Below, in pieces: positions 1 to 10,157 of a stretch of 64,000 nt of DNA. Source of the DNA: Deltaproteobacteria bacterium (GTDB taxonomy: Bacteria; CG2-30-53-67); NCBI GenBank assembly GCA_013151235.1, contig JAADIO010000008.1:3627-67626 (forward strand). Direction: 5' to 3'. Below the pieces are notes generated by a model, which searched no databases, was not told the DNA's origin, and saw only the letters and a list, made by a program, of their open reading frames with translations. The translations under genes were made by a program, and so were the position numbers. Every line of letters starts with the position of its first letter. The stretch's first letter is position 1.

Positions 1-3000
1 CCGTGATCTCCGGATCGGAACCTACGACCGTATAGGTCAGGTTGTTCAGGTCGGTCTCTCCGGGGTTGCTGAGCTTGATCGGGACGACGATGGAACCGTT
101 CTTGCTCATCTGCCAGGTCTCAATGGAGGGAGAAATCACAAAACTGGAGATCGTAAAGGTATCCTGGACATAGTGATCGTAGATGTCGGGATGGGCGCCC
201 CAGACCGTATAGACACCGGCCTCGTTGGGGCGCGGCACAAACATCACCTGATAATTCCCGGAAGCGTCGGTGGTGGCCGTGAGGTAGCGGACGAATCCCT
301 GGACCGAAACCCCGACCTTGACCGGCACATAGGGCATGGGCTGACCCGTGGTGTTGCTTACAGCCAGACCGGTGATCAGCACCGGGTCGGTTTTGAAGAG
401 GGTTTTGTTTCCCGCAACCTGGGCGGACACCGAATAACTGGTGTCGGAGAGGAAGACCTCCTGCTCCCGGGCCGGTCCTGGGGCCTGGACCTGGTTGCTC
501 CCGTTATAGTCGTAATAGATGTTTGCAATGTTCGCACTCAGTTTAACAAGATTGGGGGAGGCCGAGGGAACGACAAATTGAATGGGGGCCAGTGTCAGGC
601 TCTTCCCGGGCTGTATGGCCGCCACAATCACATGGTTGGATTTAAGGATGAATTCCGGCCCGCCGAGGGACTGTTTCAGGGCGCCGGTCGCCAGGATGTT
701 TCCGTCTACATCGACAAGATCAACGCGAATATCAGGTGAGGGTTTCGCTCCGTCCTGTTCGGCTGTGACGATTTGAATGGGAATGTCACCGTTGTTTGAT
801 ACCTTGAGCTGTACGGAAGCCTGCCCACCTCGAAGCAGCGGATCGTTCAGGATCTCCACGGTAACGTCCGCATCCGTCAGACCGACTGTGGAGACGGTCT
901 CCAGTCGGACGGTACTACCGGGTTCGGGCCGCCCCACCAGGGCCAGATCGACGGTCTCCTGTGAGGCGGCGGAATCGGGCACCGCCACAACCTTCGCCAC
1001 GGTCAACTGTGAACCGGCGGGAACGGGACTGGAAAGCGGGATATGATTCGTCACGCCGTCTGTCCCCACGGTGACTTCAAGTTCATTGAAGGTCCAATCC
1101 TGAGATTCATGATTCAGAATCGAGACATTAAGCCTGGAAAGGGACCCGCGCCGCAGGACCTGGCCGGATGCGAGGGAGACGGAGACATCGGGCAGGGTCA
1201 CTTCCCGGACCGGGCTTTCATTGGTTCCATCGGTTACGGAGACTCCGTAGATCACTGAGCCGCCGGTGTAATAATTATCCAGATAGGGGCCCCCTGCCAG
1301 CGGCGTGGTAGTAACCTTGACGCCGTTTCTGTAGACGAAATAGCTCATGCCCGTGCTCACCGCCCAATCGAGGCGGACTTCTCCCAGGGAGGTGTGCGTC
1401 ACGGTCAGTTGAGACACCGGCGGCAGGGTGACGCCGATCTGGGCCGTGGTGGGAGCGCTTTCATTCCCCACGGCATCCACGGCCGTGACACCGTAGGTAT
1501 TGGGCCCGGCGGCAGGCATGTTGTCGATCAGCGTGAGGGACGCGGTCTCACCAATCAGCCGACTGACCCCCGGAACGATCGTACCTGTTGCATCCTGGTA
1601 AAGCCTGTAGGCTACGACATCGGCATCCACCGAAGCATCCCAGGCCGCCTTGATGCCGCTTCCCTGCTCCGTTAGGGTGAGTGTGGCCGGGGCGGCAGGC
1701 GGTGTGGAATCGAGGGTGACCGGGACCTCAACCGACGACAGGCCGGGGTCCCCCTCCAGGTCGATCCCTTCCACACTGTAGTAATAGGTATCTTCATACG
1801 GAGGGACGTCCTTATATGTTGTCGAGTTCACACCACCGATAACGAGGACCGCTTCCGAGGGGAGCTGGGCGGCCGTCCGGCGGTAGATATCATACCCCCC
1901 CACGGCGCCGTTCACTTGCGTCCAGTTCAGATCCACCTGCCCTCCGGCCAGGGCCACTGCGGTGAGTACCGGAGCATCCAATGGCGGCAGCTGCTTGTTA
2001 TAGATGACGAAGGTCTCCCCCTCGGTGATCACGGTATCGGTGTTGCCGACCAGGTCCGTGGCGGAGAGGATAAAGAGACATTGGCCGTTCTCCAGGCCTC
2101 CCAGCATGGAAAGAGTAAAGGTCTGCGCGCCGGTCCAGGACCCGTCAATCTGCCGGGTCAAGGCTATGGAGGAAACAGTGCCGTCGGGCGTGTTGAGGTC
2201 GAGGAGCGGGGTCCCGGAAACGATTTCATCAAACTGAACCGTGACTCCGACATTCACGTTTGTCTTCACGCTGAAAGGCGCCGCCGACGAGAGTGAAATC
2301 GTGGCCCTGGGACCCTGGTGATCAACAAATACCGTGGTCTCGCCGGTGGCAACGGTACTCCGGTTCCCCACGTAATCCTTGCCGGAATAGGTGATGGCCG
2401 CCGGGCCGTGCGGGGTCTGACCGTCCACGGTGAAGGTCCCGGTCCATGTGTTGGAGCCTGCGGCCTTCATGGCGATGGGAATGGGTGTACTGCCCGCCGG
2501 AATCACACTCACAAAGGGAAGTTCCGCCAAGTCTTCCGCGGCATTGACGGTGATGGTCACGTTCCCGCTGATCAACCGGTCCGGATCGACACTGATTGTT
2601 GCCGCAGGAGGCAAACGGTCGCCTGCGAGGGAGACGACGTTAGAGATAGGGCTTTCGTTTCCGGTCCCGTCCACGGATGTCACCGCATAGTAATAAAGGT
2701 CGTCATCCGCAGGCAGGTAATCGGTGTCGGCCACGGTGATAGCGCTGCTCACGGCCGTGACACCCGGATCCGAAGGAGATGTGAAACCGGCAGCGGACTG
2801 ATAAAGGACGTAATGATCCGGAACTTCGCCCGTTGGTGGAGACCATTGGAAGTGGATCACGCCGCCTGCCTGAGCTCCGGCGGTCAACGAAAGAGGCGCA
2901 CCGGGCGCACCGGTATCGAGGGTGACATAGAACGGCATCGAAGGTGCGCTGTCCCCTCGCCGGTCCGTAGCAATGGCCTTCAGCTCATTACTCCCTTCAG

Positions 3001-6000
3001 AAATGATCACATCCGGAAAGCTGAACTGTTTTGAACTTTTCACGACAGCTATCGAATCCCACAAAACGCCGTTGACCAGAAGGGTGATGATCTGCGCCTC
3101 TTCGGCGGTCCCGTCCACCGACGTCAGCGTGGGCGTTGAGACCGTGCCGCTCGGAACCGTGCCGGTCAGGACGGGGGGATCAGGCTGGGCGCCGCTGACG
3201 ACGATTCCGTAGCTATAGACCGCTTGGTTCCCGGCGGCATCGAAAGTCGTGATCTCGACGGTGTGGTTCCCATCCGCGTAAATGAGGTACGGCAGACCGA
3301 TATTGTAGAAGGCGGCGGCGGTATTGGTGGCGCTGGTCGCAAGATTGGTCCCGTCCACACCGATGGCTACCGATGCAACGGCGCTTTCGGTATCGGCCAC
3401 CGTCACGTTGATATTGTAGGGCTGATCAATCACCTGTCCGTCGGTGATATTGATGGAACTGATTTCCGGCGGGGTCGTATCACTTCTCGGAGCGGCGGAG
3501 ACCGGTATGACGGTCTTTCGTTCACCGCCGCTGATGTTCACCGTGGTGACGGCGAAATCATATTGCTGACCGTTGGTCAGGCCCGTAATCACGGCCTGGC
3601 CACCCATGCCGCTAACCGAAACCGTAGCAGCCGGGGTGAGACCGGTCACATCGCTGATCGGGTTGACGTCGTAGTAGACATTGTAGTGATCCACATAACC
3701 GAGCAGGCTGCTCGGCAGATCATCCCATGTCAGCGTCACCTGCCCGCTTGCCGGCGTTACGGCAAGATTGGCCGGATTCCTGAGCAGGGTCACGGGCTGG
3801 ATGACGGCGCCGTTGCTTTCATTCCCATCCTGGTCGGTCAGCGTGATCCGGAAGGTATACTGTGTTTCATCGGACAGTCCCGGTTTGGTGTAGGTATTAT
3901 CACCCAGAGGAACCGGCGTTCCCGAATCGTAACCGGTGCCGTCATTGAAGTAGAGGGTCTGCCCGGCCACATCCGGTTCCGTGGTGTTTCCGGTCCAGCC
4001 GAGAGTCACGGTATTGACCCGGCTGCCGTCTTCGGTGACGGACAGAACGGAGAGCGCTGTCACTTCCGCCGGGGCCTGGGTATCCATCGGGGTACCCGGT
4101 TTGGAGGTAACCGCCGGATCAAAGTGACCCATGTCATCAAAGGGAACCACCGCGAAATAATAGGTCTGCCCCTTGGTGAGTCCACCAACGGATGCGGTCT
4201 GTGTCCCGGCATTGACGGTCTGAACCGTGTTTAAGCCACTCACCGTGTTAAAGCTCGACAATTCTTTATATATCTGATAGAAGGCCACATCCGTTTCGGT
4301 ATAACCGGCCCAGGAAAGATGGACGGTGCTTCCGTCTCCATTTTCGTCTACCTGGAACAGATTGAGCGGGATCGGTTGCGGTGCAGAGCCATCATAGTCG
4401 ATGGTGACACTCCTGGTTACAGAGTTGCCCGCGGTGTCCACCGCAGTGAATGTAAATTGATTCGGCCCGTCACTCATAGCAGGTGTGTCGTAGGACCAGG
4501 CCCCATCGGGGTTCACCGTAATCGATGTGGCCACATTGACGGTCAGCGCGGCAGCGGCCTCCGTCGTACCACTGATCGTTTGCGTATTGACATCCGTCGG
4601 ACTGGTTACCGGATTAATGGTCAGGGAAGGCGGAATCGTATCCAGCGTGACGTTGTAGGTCAGTGCACCGCTTGCATTGCCCGCCGCATCCCGGCTCGTG
4701 ATGATCAGGCTCTGCGCTCCCTCATTCAGCCGGTAACTCACGGACCAGGCGGTATTCACACTGGGCGGAACCATCTGGGCCCCGTTGATCCGGATATCGG
4801 AATAGGCCTCCTTGGTCCCGGAGAGGGGCAACATGGTCGTGCCGGTCAGAGCGGGAACGGGGACATCTACCGTGGGGTCGGCCGGCGGAACCGTATCGAG
4901 TTCAAAAGAATAGGAGTTCGCAAGGAGCATGCTGTTATGATCAAGACCACGGGCGCCGGAAACGGACAGATGATAGGTGCCGTTTTGCATGGCCGGCGTA
5001 AAGGTATAGGTCCCCTGCCAAGTGTCGGTGTCGAGCCAGGCGCCGTCGGTAATGGTATATGGAACAGCGTTCGGATCGATCACGGAAACGGCGGGCAAAA
5101 TCGAAGGATCCATCGGTTCGGAGAAGTCGAGGGTGTATGTCACGGTCTCCGCCTTCACAGGGGAGGCGGGTGAAAGCTGTGTGAATGTAATAAAGGGGGC
5201 TTGAAAGTCCGTGGGGACGGCAAGGCGAAGGTCCGGCTCCCGGGACGACGAGCGGATATTATCCACAATCATATCGCAGGACGCATTGATTCCTTCCGCA
5301 CCGAAGACCAGGCCCGTGGCTCCGGTGAGATCCACCGGCGTTATACTATCGGCTTCCGAAACACCGTTTACATAGAGGAATGAACCTCCGGCGCCGTAGG
5401 TTACGGCAACCTGGTACCAGGCTCCCGGCACCAGGACCGTCGATGAAAGGATCTGCGTTCCATTGATGTCGAGCATGAGGGTTCCGGATTGGATATCGAG
5501 CGTCACGGGGGTTCCGGCGCCGTCGATGATGCTCAGGATGCGGCCGTCCGTTTCGTACCAGAGGAAATGGAATTCCAGGGTCCCCGCTGCGGCATGGATT
5601 ACCGCCGGATCATAATCGACCCGGTCCGTCCCGGTGAGCGATAGTCCCTGGCCCTGATAACCGTAGTCGAAGAGACCGCCGGTAATCACGCCCAGGGAGG
5701 ATCCTTCCAGGGAATCATTCAGCAGGGTGGTGACACGGTCCACGATAAAGGTGTGCGACGTATCGGGAGCCATGACGTTTCCAGCCCAATCCGTAGCCTG
5801 AGAAAAAGAGAGTGTATATGTGTCGTCGGCAACCGTCCCCGAATAGGTCCCCTCCCAGGTCCGGGCATCGAGCCACACGCCGCTTAAGACATAGATGTCG
5901 TAAGGAGCAGCCGTACCGAAGGTGACGACCGGCGAGACACCGGTATCCATGTCTTCGTTGAAGGTCGCCGCTACGGTTAAGACATTCGAGGCCTTGTCAT

Positions 6001-8992
6001 CCGTAATTGTAATATTATATGTTGATAAGGTAGTTGAAGCAGATATTGTTGCAGTAAAATTGGTCGCATCATAAGAATCATCTGCTTTGGGAGCAATCAC
6101 AAAATCCACTGGATCACCCAAATTTACGGGAACCGTTATTGCGTAGTTGAACCCCACAGAATCGTTGTAGGAAACCGATTGAGTCCAAACGACAGATCCA
6201 TTAACTATGATAGAACCGATGATTCCATCTCCACCAACAATTGCATCAGCTCTTTTGGCAATATGGCCGAAAATATTGATATTACCATTAACATTACTCA
6301 ACCATCGTCGGATTGCCCAATGCTCCTGTCCATTATTTATGCCGTTCGGATGCCCCCCACCTGCAAATAGACTAGTCCAAGGCGGGTTACCGTTATACCA
6401 ATTCCACACTATTCCATTCCAATAATCATTTGGACTTGTCCCAGGACCATCATCGTCTGGGAAAAGGGTAAAATCGCCGGGTTGATATATACCATCACTA
6501 TCCACAGTCTTATTATAATAACCATATTCCCAATTATCTTGGCCCTGGACGCCGGAAAATCCTGATACAGAATCGGTAATTGCAGTATTAGAAAATATTT
6601 TTGCTGTAAAATTGGTTGAATCATAATTTTCCGTTGCATTTGGAGCAATAGCAAAATCAACTGTTGCACCAACAGTGACCGGAAATTTAATCAAATAATT
6701 AATGCCCGTTGAATCATTATAAGCTACAGGGAAGGAAAATTTCTCCACACCGTTTACAAAAATATAACCTACCGTCCCATCTCCACCGGCTGTCGCGAGA
6801 GGATTCTTTGCCAACACTCCATAAATAGTCACATCCCCTTCATAGTCACTTATCCAACGTTTCATTGCCCAAAGTTCATTACCTGATTGAACACTATTGG
6901 GATGAAATACCTCAGAATATAATTCCACATACGGTGGCTTGACGTACCAGCCCCAGAATTCTTCCAGATTATTCCAGAAGTCCGTTGAGTTTACGCCGGG
7001 TCCGTCATCATCTGGAAAAAGAGTAAAATCTCCCTGTTGGAATATACCATCACTATCACCTGTCTTATTATAATAGCCATACTCCAAATTATCCTGACCC
7101 TGGACGCCGGAAAATTCTCTGACTGAATCAGCAAGCAAATCGCTGGAATCAACTTGAAAGGTCCAATTCAATATATCATGATTTTCCCATTGACCTCCTG
7201 TGCCACCGGTAAAGCCAACCCATGCTAAATCGCTTTGCAAATTCAGCAGGGTTTCCAAGTCGAGACTCACAGACAGCACCGGTGTGGAAAGATCATCGAT
7301 ATAGATATCTATGTTTCCACGGTTGTATGATATTTTCACAGAATGGATATTCCCGTCAGACAAGTTCGGAATGTTGGATGCACATCCCAAAGCGGCAGAC
7401 TGATCCTGGCTGTTGGGTGCTACCCCCATTGATTGTACGCAAATATGGTTATCATCAGAATCCCAACTGCTGTTCAGAAAAGTATCAAACTCAACGGCAA
7501 GACTAGCCGGGATATTCTTATACCCCAGTCCCCCACCATTTCCACCTAATGCTGCTGCACTATCATTTTGAATCACAAATGCAAATCCATCGGCACCACT
7601 ATTCGTGGGAGTAATTTGAAAATCAAAAGTGGTATCAAACCCCTTCTGAACCAGTTGCTTGTTTTGATACCAAAACGCACCTGCTTGATAACCTGTATTT
7701 GTGAGTCGTATTTTGTTATTATATTGGGTAGCACTTCCGGCCAAAGATAAATCTGTAGTGTCAGAAAAATCCAGAAAGTTAATATCCGGAATATGTTTTT
7801 CAAAAGTAATGCCTGCTAACATTAAGTGAGAGACAGAATCGGATCCATGATCAACGATTTCGATAGAAGTTATTGAATCATTCCAAAAAGAATGGGGTAA
7901 ATCCACACCCAGCATATCAAGCCGGCCTTCTACACCATTCACGTCATGTTGGGTTACAAATACAGGAACGCTGTTGGAATCGGTCACAGCATTGGCATTC
8001 CCAGCCTGGTTCCAGTCCCGAATATTAAACCCGGTAATCAAATCAACCGTATACAACTGACCACGTAGCGTTCGAAAAGTAATACTCCCTGCCCTGAATG
8101 GTGTACGTCCCCAAAATGTATTCAAAAGAAGATAGACTTTCTGAACATTGTTTGCAGAGGTAGTTATTGAGATTGTATTTCCATTCGTATTAATCCATGA
8201 ATCCGAAAAACAAAAAAAATCACTCCCGCTGGCTGGAATATCAAAAGGAATACCTCCCAATGGACTCACAGGTGAAGATAGATAGTAATTAGAAAGTTGT
8301 TCATTAAAAAGACCTCTCAAATCCACTGTTGAATATGAGCTATAAGCTTTTGGTTCAGTCTCCATCGTCACGCCGGCCAACCGGATATGGGAATAATTGT
8401 CCGAACCGTTATCCGTGACCGTAATGGAAGTGACCGTATCCCCGATAAAAGAAGCGGGCAGTGCGACTTTCAGCATATCGATCCGGCCTGGCAGATTATA
8501 CTTACCGGAAGTTACTTCAAAGACGGGGGTACTATTCGGGTCGGAAACAGTGTTCACGAAGGTACCGTTATTCCAGTCCCGGATATTTACTCCACCGACA
8601 AGGTTAATTGTGTAAGACTGCCCCCCCTGGGTTGTAAATGTGACACTCCCGGCGGCAAAATTAGAGACACCCCAATTGGAGTTGACAAGCAAATAAGCCG
8701 TTGTTGCATCCGGTGCATTCGTACTTAATGTCAGGCTATTTCCGTTTGTTGTGATCCAAATATCGGAAAAGCTAAATACATCGTTCCCGGTGGTGGGAAT
8801 ATCAAAGGGGACACCTCCGAGAGGACTGGGTGGTTTCGACAGATAATCGCTGATCAGTTGTGCATTGGCGGCACTGCTGATATCCGTGGTGATGTAAGTG
8901 GCGCTTGCTTCCTGGAATGTGACCAACCATAACGCCAGGAAAACAAAGAGCATGCACTTCATCTTAATGTTCTTGACAGCGGTGTGCCTCAT
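1..8992 (-). CDS. Giant secreted multi-domain surface protein (adhesin-like), 3' end outside window
   Basis: One reading frame stays open from an ATG at 8992 to the left edge, giving about 2,997 residues without the C-terminus. GAGG about 7 nt upstream supports this start; ATG 9004 and 8962 are in-frame alternatives. A signal peptide ends near AxA (TFQEASA, about residue 30). Domains in order: two related modules of about 180 residues (33-216, 228-400); an L-type-lectin-like domain (about 400-617; GADGFAFVIQ, AVEFDT, WVGFTGGTGG); two near-identical modules carrying LFPDDDGPG (about 618-988); a bacterial Ig-like domain; a LamG/concanavalin-like domain (about 1091-1251); further Ig-like domains; then some seven fibronectin type III domains and Ig-like linkers to the edge. 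The likely role is binding carbohydrate or other cells at the surface. Function and ligand are inferred from domains only; the export or anchoring signal would be in the missing C-terminus. Confidence 0.85.
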   Translation of the reverse strand, partial: MRHTAVKNIKMKCMLFVFLALWLVTFQEASATYITTDISSAANAQLISDYLSKPPSPLGGVPFDIPTTGNDVFSFSDIWITTNGNSLTLSTNAPDATTAYLLVNSNWGVSNFAAGSVTFTTQGGQSYTINLVGGVNIRDWNNGTFVNTVSDPNSTPVFEVTSGKYNLPGRIDMLKVALPASFIGDTVTSITVTDNGSDNYSHIRLAGVTMETEPKAYSSYSTVDLRGLFNEQLSNYYLSSPVSPLGGIPFDIPASGSDFFCFSDSWINTNGNTISITTSANNVQKVYLLLNTFWGRTPFRAGSITFRTLRGQLYTVDLITGFNIRDWNQAGNANAVTDSNSVPVFVTQHDVNGVEGRLDMLGVDLPHSFWNDSITSIEIVDHGSDSVSHLMLAGITFEKHIPDINFLDFSDTTDLSLAGSATQYNNKIRLTNTGYQAGAFWYQNKQLVQKGFDTTFDFQITPTNSGADGFAFVIQNDSAAALGGNGGGLGYKNIPASLAVEFDTFLNSSWDSDDNHICVQSMGVAPNSQDQSAALGCASNIPNLSDGNIHSVKISYNRGNIDIYIDDLSTPVLSVSLDLETLLNLQSDLAWVGFTGGTGGQWENHDILNWTFQVDSSDLLADSVREFSGVQGQDNLEYGYYNKTGDSDGIFQQGDFTLFPDDDGPGVNSTDFWNNLEEFWGWYVKPPYVELYSEVFHPNSVQSGNELWAMKRWISDYEGDVTIYGVLAKNPLATAGGDGTVGYIFVNGVEKFSFPVAYNDSTGINYLIKFPVTVGATVDFAIAPNATENYDSTNFTAKIFSNTAITDSVSGFSGVQGQDNWEYGYYNKTVDSDGIYQPGDFTLFPDDDGPGTSPNDYWNGIVWNWYNGNPPWTSLFAGGGHPNGINNGQEHWAIRRWLSNVNGNINIFGHIAKRADAIVGGDGIIGSIIVNGSVVWTQSVSYNDSVGFNYAITVPVNLGDPVDFVIAPKADDSYDATNFTATISASTTLSTYNITITDDKASNVLTVAATFNEDMDTGVSPVVTFGTAAPYDIYVLSGVWLDARTWEGTYSGTVADDTYTLSFSQATDWAGNVMAPDTSHTFIVDRVTTLLNDSLEGSSLGVITGGLFDYGYQGQGLSLTGTDRVDYDPAVIHAAAGTLEFHFLWYETDGRILSIIDGAGTPVTLDIQSGTLMLDINGTQILSSTVLVPGAWYQVAVTYGAGGSFLYVNGVSEADSITPVDLTGATGLVFGAEGINASCDMIVDNIRSSSREPDLRLAVPTDFQAPFITFTQLSPASPVKAETVTYTLDFSEPMDPSILPAVSVIDPNAVPYTITDGAWLDTDTWQGTYTFTPAMQNGTYHLSVSGARGLDHNSMLLANSYSFELDTVPPADPTVDVPVPALTGTTMLPLSGTKEAYSDIRINGAQMVPPSVNTAWSVSYRLNEGAQSLIITSRDAAGNASGALTYNVTLDTIPPSLTINPVTSPTDVNTQTISGTTEAAAALTVNVATSITVNPDGAWSYDTPAMSDGPNQFTFTAVDTAGNSVTRSVTIDYDGSAPQPIPLNLFQVDENGDGSTVHLSWAGYTETDVAFYQIYKELSSFNTVSGLNTVQTVNAGTQTASVGGLTKGQTYYFAVVPFDDMGHFDPAVTSKPGTPMDTQAPAEVTALSVLSVTEDGSRVNTVTLGWTGNTTEPDVAGQTLYFNDGTGYDSGTPVPLGDNTYTKPGLSDETQYTFRITLTDQDGNESNGAVIQPVTLLRNPANLAVTPASGQVTLTWDDLPSSLLGYVDHYNVYYDVNPISDVTGLTPAATVSVSGMGGQAVITGLTNGQQYDFAVTTVNISGGERKTVIPVSAAPRSDTTPPEISSINITDGQVIDQPYNINVTVADTESAVASVAIGVDGTNLATSATNTAAAFYNIGLPYLIYADGNHTVEITTFDAAGNQAVYSYGIVVSGAQPDPPVLTGTVPSGTVSTPTLTSVDGTAEEAQIITLLVNGVLWDSIAVVKSSKQFSFPDVIISEGSNELKAIATDRRGDSAPSMPFYVTLDTGAPGAPLSLTAGAQAGGVIHFQWSPPTGEVPDHYVLYQSAAGFTSPSDPGVTAVSSAITVADTDYLPADDDLYYYAVTSVDGTGNESPISNVVSLAGDRLPPAATISVDPDRLISGNVTITVNAAEDLAELPFVSVIPAGSTPIPIAMKAAGSNTWTGTFTVDGQTPHGPAAITYSGKDYVGNRSTVATGETTVFVDHQGPRATISLSSAAPFSVKTNVNVGVTVQFDEIVSGTPLLDLNTPDGTVSSIALTRQIDGSWTGAQTFTLSMLGGLENGQCLFILSATDLVGNTDTVITEGETFVIYNKQLPPLDAPVLTAVALAGGQVDLNWTQVNGAVGGYDIYRRTAAQLPSEAVLVIGGVNSTTYKDVPPYEDTYYYSVEGIDLEGDPGLSSVEVPVTLDSTPPAAPATLTLTEQGSGIKAAWDASVDADVVAYRLYQDATGTIVPGVSRLIGETASLTLIDNMPAAGPNTYGVTAVDAVGNESAPTTAQIGVTLPPVSQLTVTHTSLGEVRLDWAVSTGMSYFVYRNGVKVTTTPLAGGPYLDNYYTGGSVIYGVSVTDGTNESPVREVTLPDVSVSLASGQVLRRGSLSRLNVSILNHESQDWTFNELEVTVGTDGVTNHIPLSSPVPAGSQLTVAKVVAVPDSAASQETVDLALVGRPEPGSTVRLETVSTVGLTDADVTVEILNDPLLRGGQASVQLKVSNNGDIPIQIVTAEQDGAKPSPDIRVDLVDVDGNILATGALKQSLGGPEFILKSNHVIVAAIQPGKSLTLAPIQFVVPSASPNLVKLSANIANIYYDYNGSNQVQAPGPAREQEVFLSDTSYSVSAQVAGNKTLFKTDPVLITGLAVSNTTGQPMPYVPVKVGVSVQGFVRYLTATTDASGNYQVMFVPRPNEAGVYTVWGAHPDIYDHYVQDTFTISSFVISPSIETWQMSKNGSIVVPIKLSNPGETDLNNLTYTVVGSDPEIT
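6030..7140 (-). repeat. Second tandem module duplication (LFPDDDGPG modules)
   Basis: Two successive copies of about 185 codons share GVQGQDN-EYGYYNKT, GDFTLFPDDDGPG, a W-A-[IM]-[KR]-R-W motif, the pattern VGGDG or AGGDG and a closing FVIAP or FAIAP segment. They are much more AT-rich than the FN3 part of the same gene. No domain family is recognised with confidence. Confidence 0.7.
7790..8900 (-). repeat. Tandem duplication of an N-terminal module in the giant surface protein
   Basis: Two consecutive segments of about 180 codons encode related sequences. Both contain SPLGG[VI]PFDIP, a W-I-x-T-N-G-N motif, a NIRDWN motif and a closing segment with DxGSDxxSH. The second copy is more AT-rich and diverged, so this is an old domain duplication and not a recent DNA repeat. 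Confidence 0.7.
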
Positions 8993-9266
8993 AAGGTCCC
9001 TCATGGGTTTGGTTGTTTTGATGGTCTCCAATGATTCCAAGGGCTCTCTTCCTTGTCGTAGATCCCGCTGAACTTACGGGGATGAGCAAGGGCAGGGTTG
9101 AGGTTGAGCAATGCTGCAAATTCAGTCTGTTACAACCCCCTCCCCTTTATCCCCTCCCACCAGGGGAGGGGAAAATGGTGATCCCCTTGAGCGGATCGAT
9201 GTGCTCTCCCTCCTCTCCCGCATGGGAGAGAAAATATGACTTTTCAGGGTTCCGACCGTTGCGTTG
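8993..9266. other. Intergenic region with two GC-rich hairpins
   Basis: This gap holds perfect inverted repeats at 9151-9171 (CCCCTCCC, loop ACCA, GGGAGGGG) and 9213-9230 (CTCTCCC, loop GCAT, GGGAGAG). A third, similar palindrome occurs at 20580-20610. They resemble widely scattered CCCCTC-rich intergenic repeats of bacteria. No T-tract follows, so a role as intrinsic terminator is doubtful. The plus-strand open frame across this gap has no support as a gene. Confidence 0.55.
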
Positions 9267-10157
9267 TCAGACATCCGGTTTATTTATAATCCGGATTTTT
9301 GCCTTTTCTTTCAATTTTGTAAGTAATTCCTTTAAAAGTTTCTTCTCTTTTTCTACAGTGATTCTTCGCTGGATGATCGGTTTGAACTGTTCCAGGGAAC
9401 GTGAAATTCCTTCTCTTCGTTCGAGAAGCTGGACGATGTGATAACCTTGCTGCGTTTGAAACACGGGCGCAAACTGCATCGGTTTCTTGATGCCGTACAC
9501 GGCGTCCTCGAAGCTCTTTTCTCCGGTTCCCTTCCGATAAAGACCGATCAGGCCGCCCCGTGCCTTTGTCGCTGCATCGACGGAATACCTTCGTGCCATT
9601 TCCACAAAGCTGCCATCATCTTTGTTCAATTTGTTGTAGAGGTTCTTCGCCGTGACCGGATCGGATACCACAATCTGCCGGAGTTTCAGCATGGGGGGGA
9701 TATTAAATTGATCCCGATGGGTCTTATAGTAGGCCGCAATCTCCTCCTCGCCGACCCGGCTCGCGGAATCTCTCAAGCTGTTCTGAAGTTTCTCGATAAT
9801 CAGTTTCTTCTCGTAGCGCTTCACACGATCCTTAATGGTTGCGTCTTTATCCATCTTTCGACGTTCGGCCTCCTGCAGGAGGAGTGTTTCATCAATCAGC
9901 TCCTGAAGGACCCGTTGTTTTTCCGCTTTACTCGGGGCATGTACCTCATTCCGGTGTCTAGGCGATTCAAGTCTTTTCTCAACATCTCCCTCTGTTACAG
10001 GAGTTCCATTGACTTCGACCAGAACGGTTTCTTCAACGGGATGTTTCAATCCCGGCTGAGTCTGACCGGAGGCTTGTTTCTGCTCCGTCCGGTTACAAGC
10101 TTGTGTTGCAAACAGCATTATGAACAGCAAACTTACGGACAGGATCCGCTTTGTCAT
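9267..10157 (-). CDS. PpiC/SurA-type peptidyl-prolyl isomerase, lipoprotein
   Basis: A 296-residue periplasmic folding factor. The N-terminus is a lipoprotein signal ending in LFATQAC, so it is probably anchored by lipid at Cys. A SurA-N-like helical region with an E/K-rich segment follows (about 40-150), then a parvulin domain (about 150-260) with LKLRQIVVSDP, EMARRYS and the G-[YF]-HIVQL motif. The ATG at 10157 was chosen because GAGGAG lies at good distance; a TTG two codons upstream is possible. It overlaps the end of the dacB-like gene by about 65 nt, so the two are co-transcribed and may be translationally coupled. It probably assists envelope or outer-membrane protein folding; the client is unknown. 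Confidence 0.85.
   Translation of the reverse strand: MTKRILSVSLLFIMLFATQACNRTEQKQASGQTQPGLKHPVEETVLVEVNGTPVTEGDVEKRLESPRHRNEVHAPSKAEKQRVLQELIDETLLLQEAERRKMDKDATIKDRVKRYEKKLIIEKLQNSLRDSASRVGEEEIAAYYKTHRDQFNIPPMLKLRQIVVSDPVTAKNLYNKLNKDDGSFVEMARRYSVDAATKARGGLIGLYRKGTGEKSFEDAVYGIKKPMQFAPVFQTQQGYHIVQLLERREGISRSLEQFKPIIQRRITVEKEKKLLKELLTKLKEKAKIRIINKPDV

Noticed and set aside
173-5383. Series of plus-strand open frames
   Set aside because: All are antisense to the single long frame of the giant surface protein, which has recognisable FN3, Ig-like, LamG and lectin domains.
9031-9441. 136-codon plus-strand frame after the surface-protein start
   Set aside because: It runs through hairpin repeats and then antisense to the isomerase gene; low-complexity translation.
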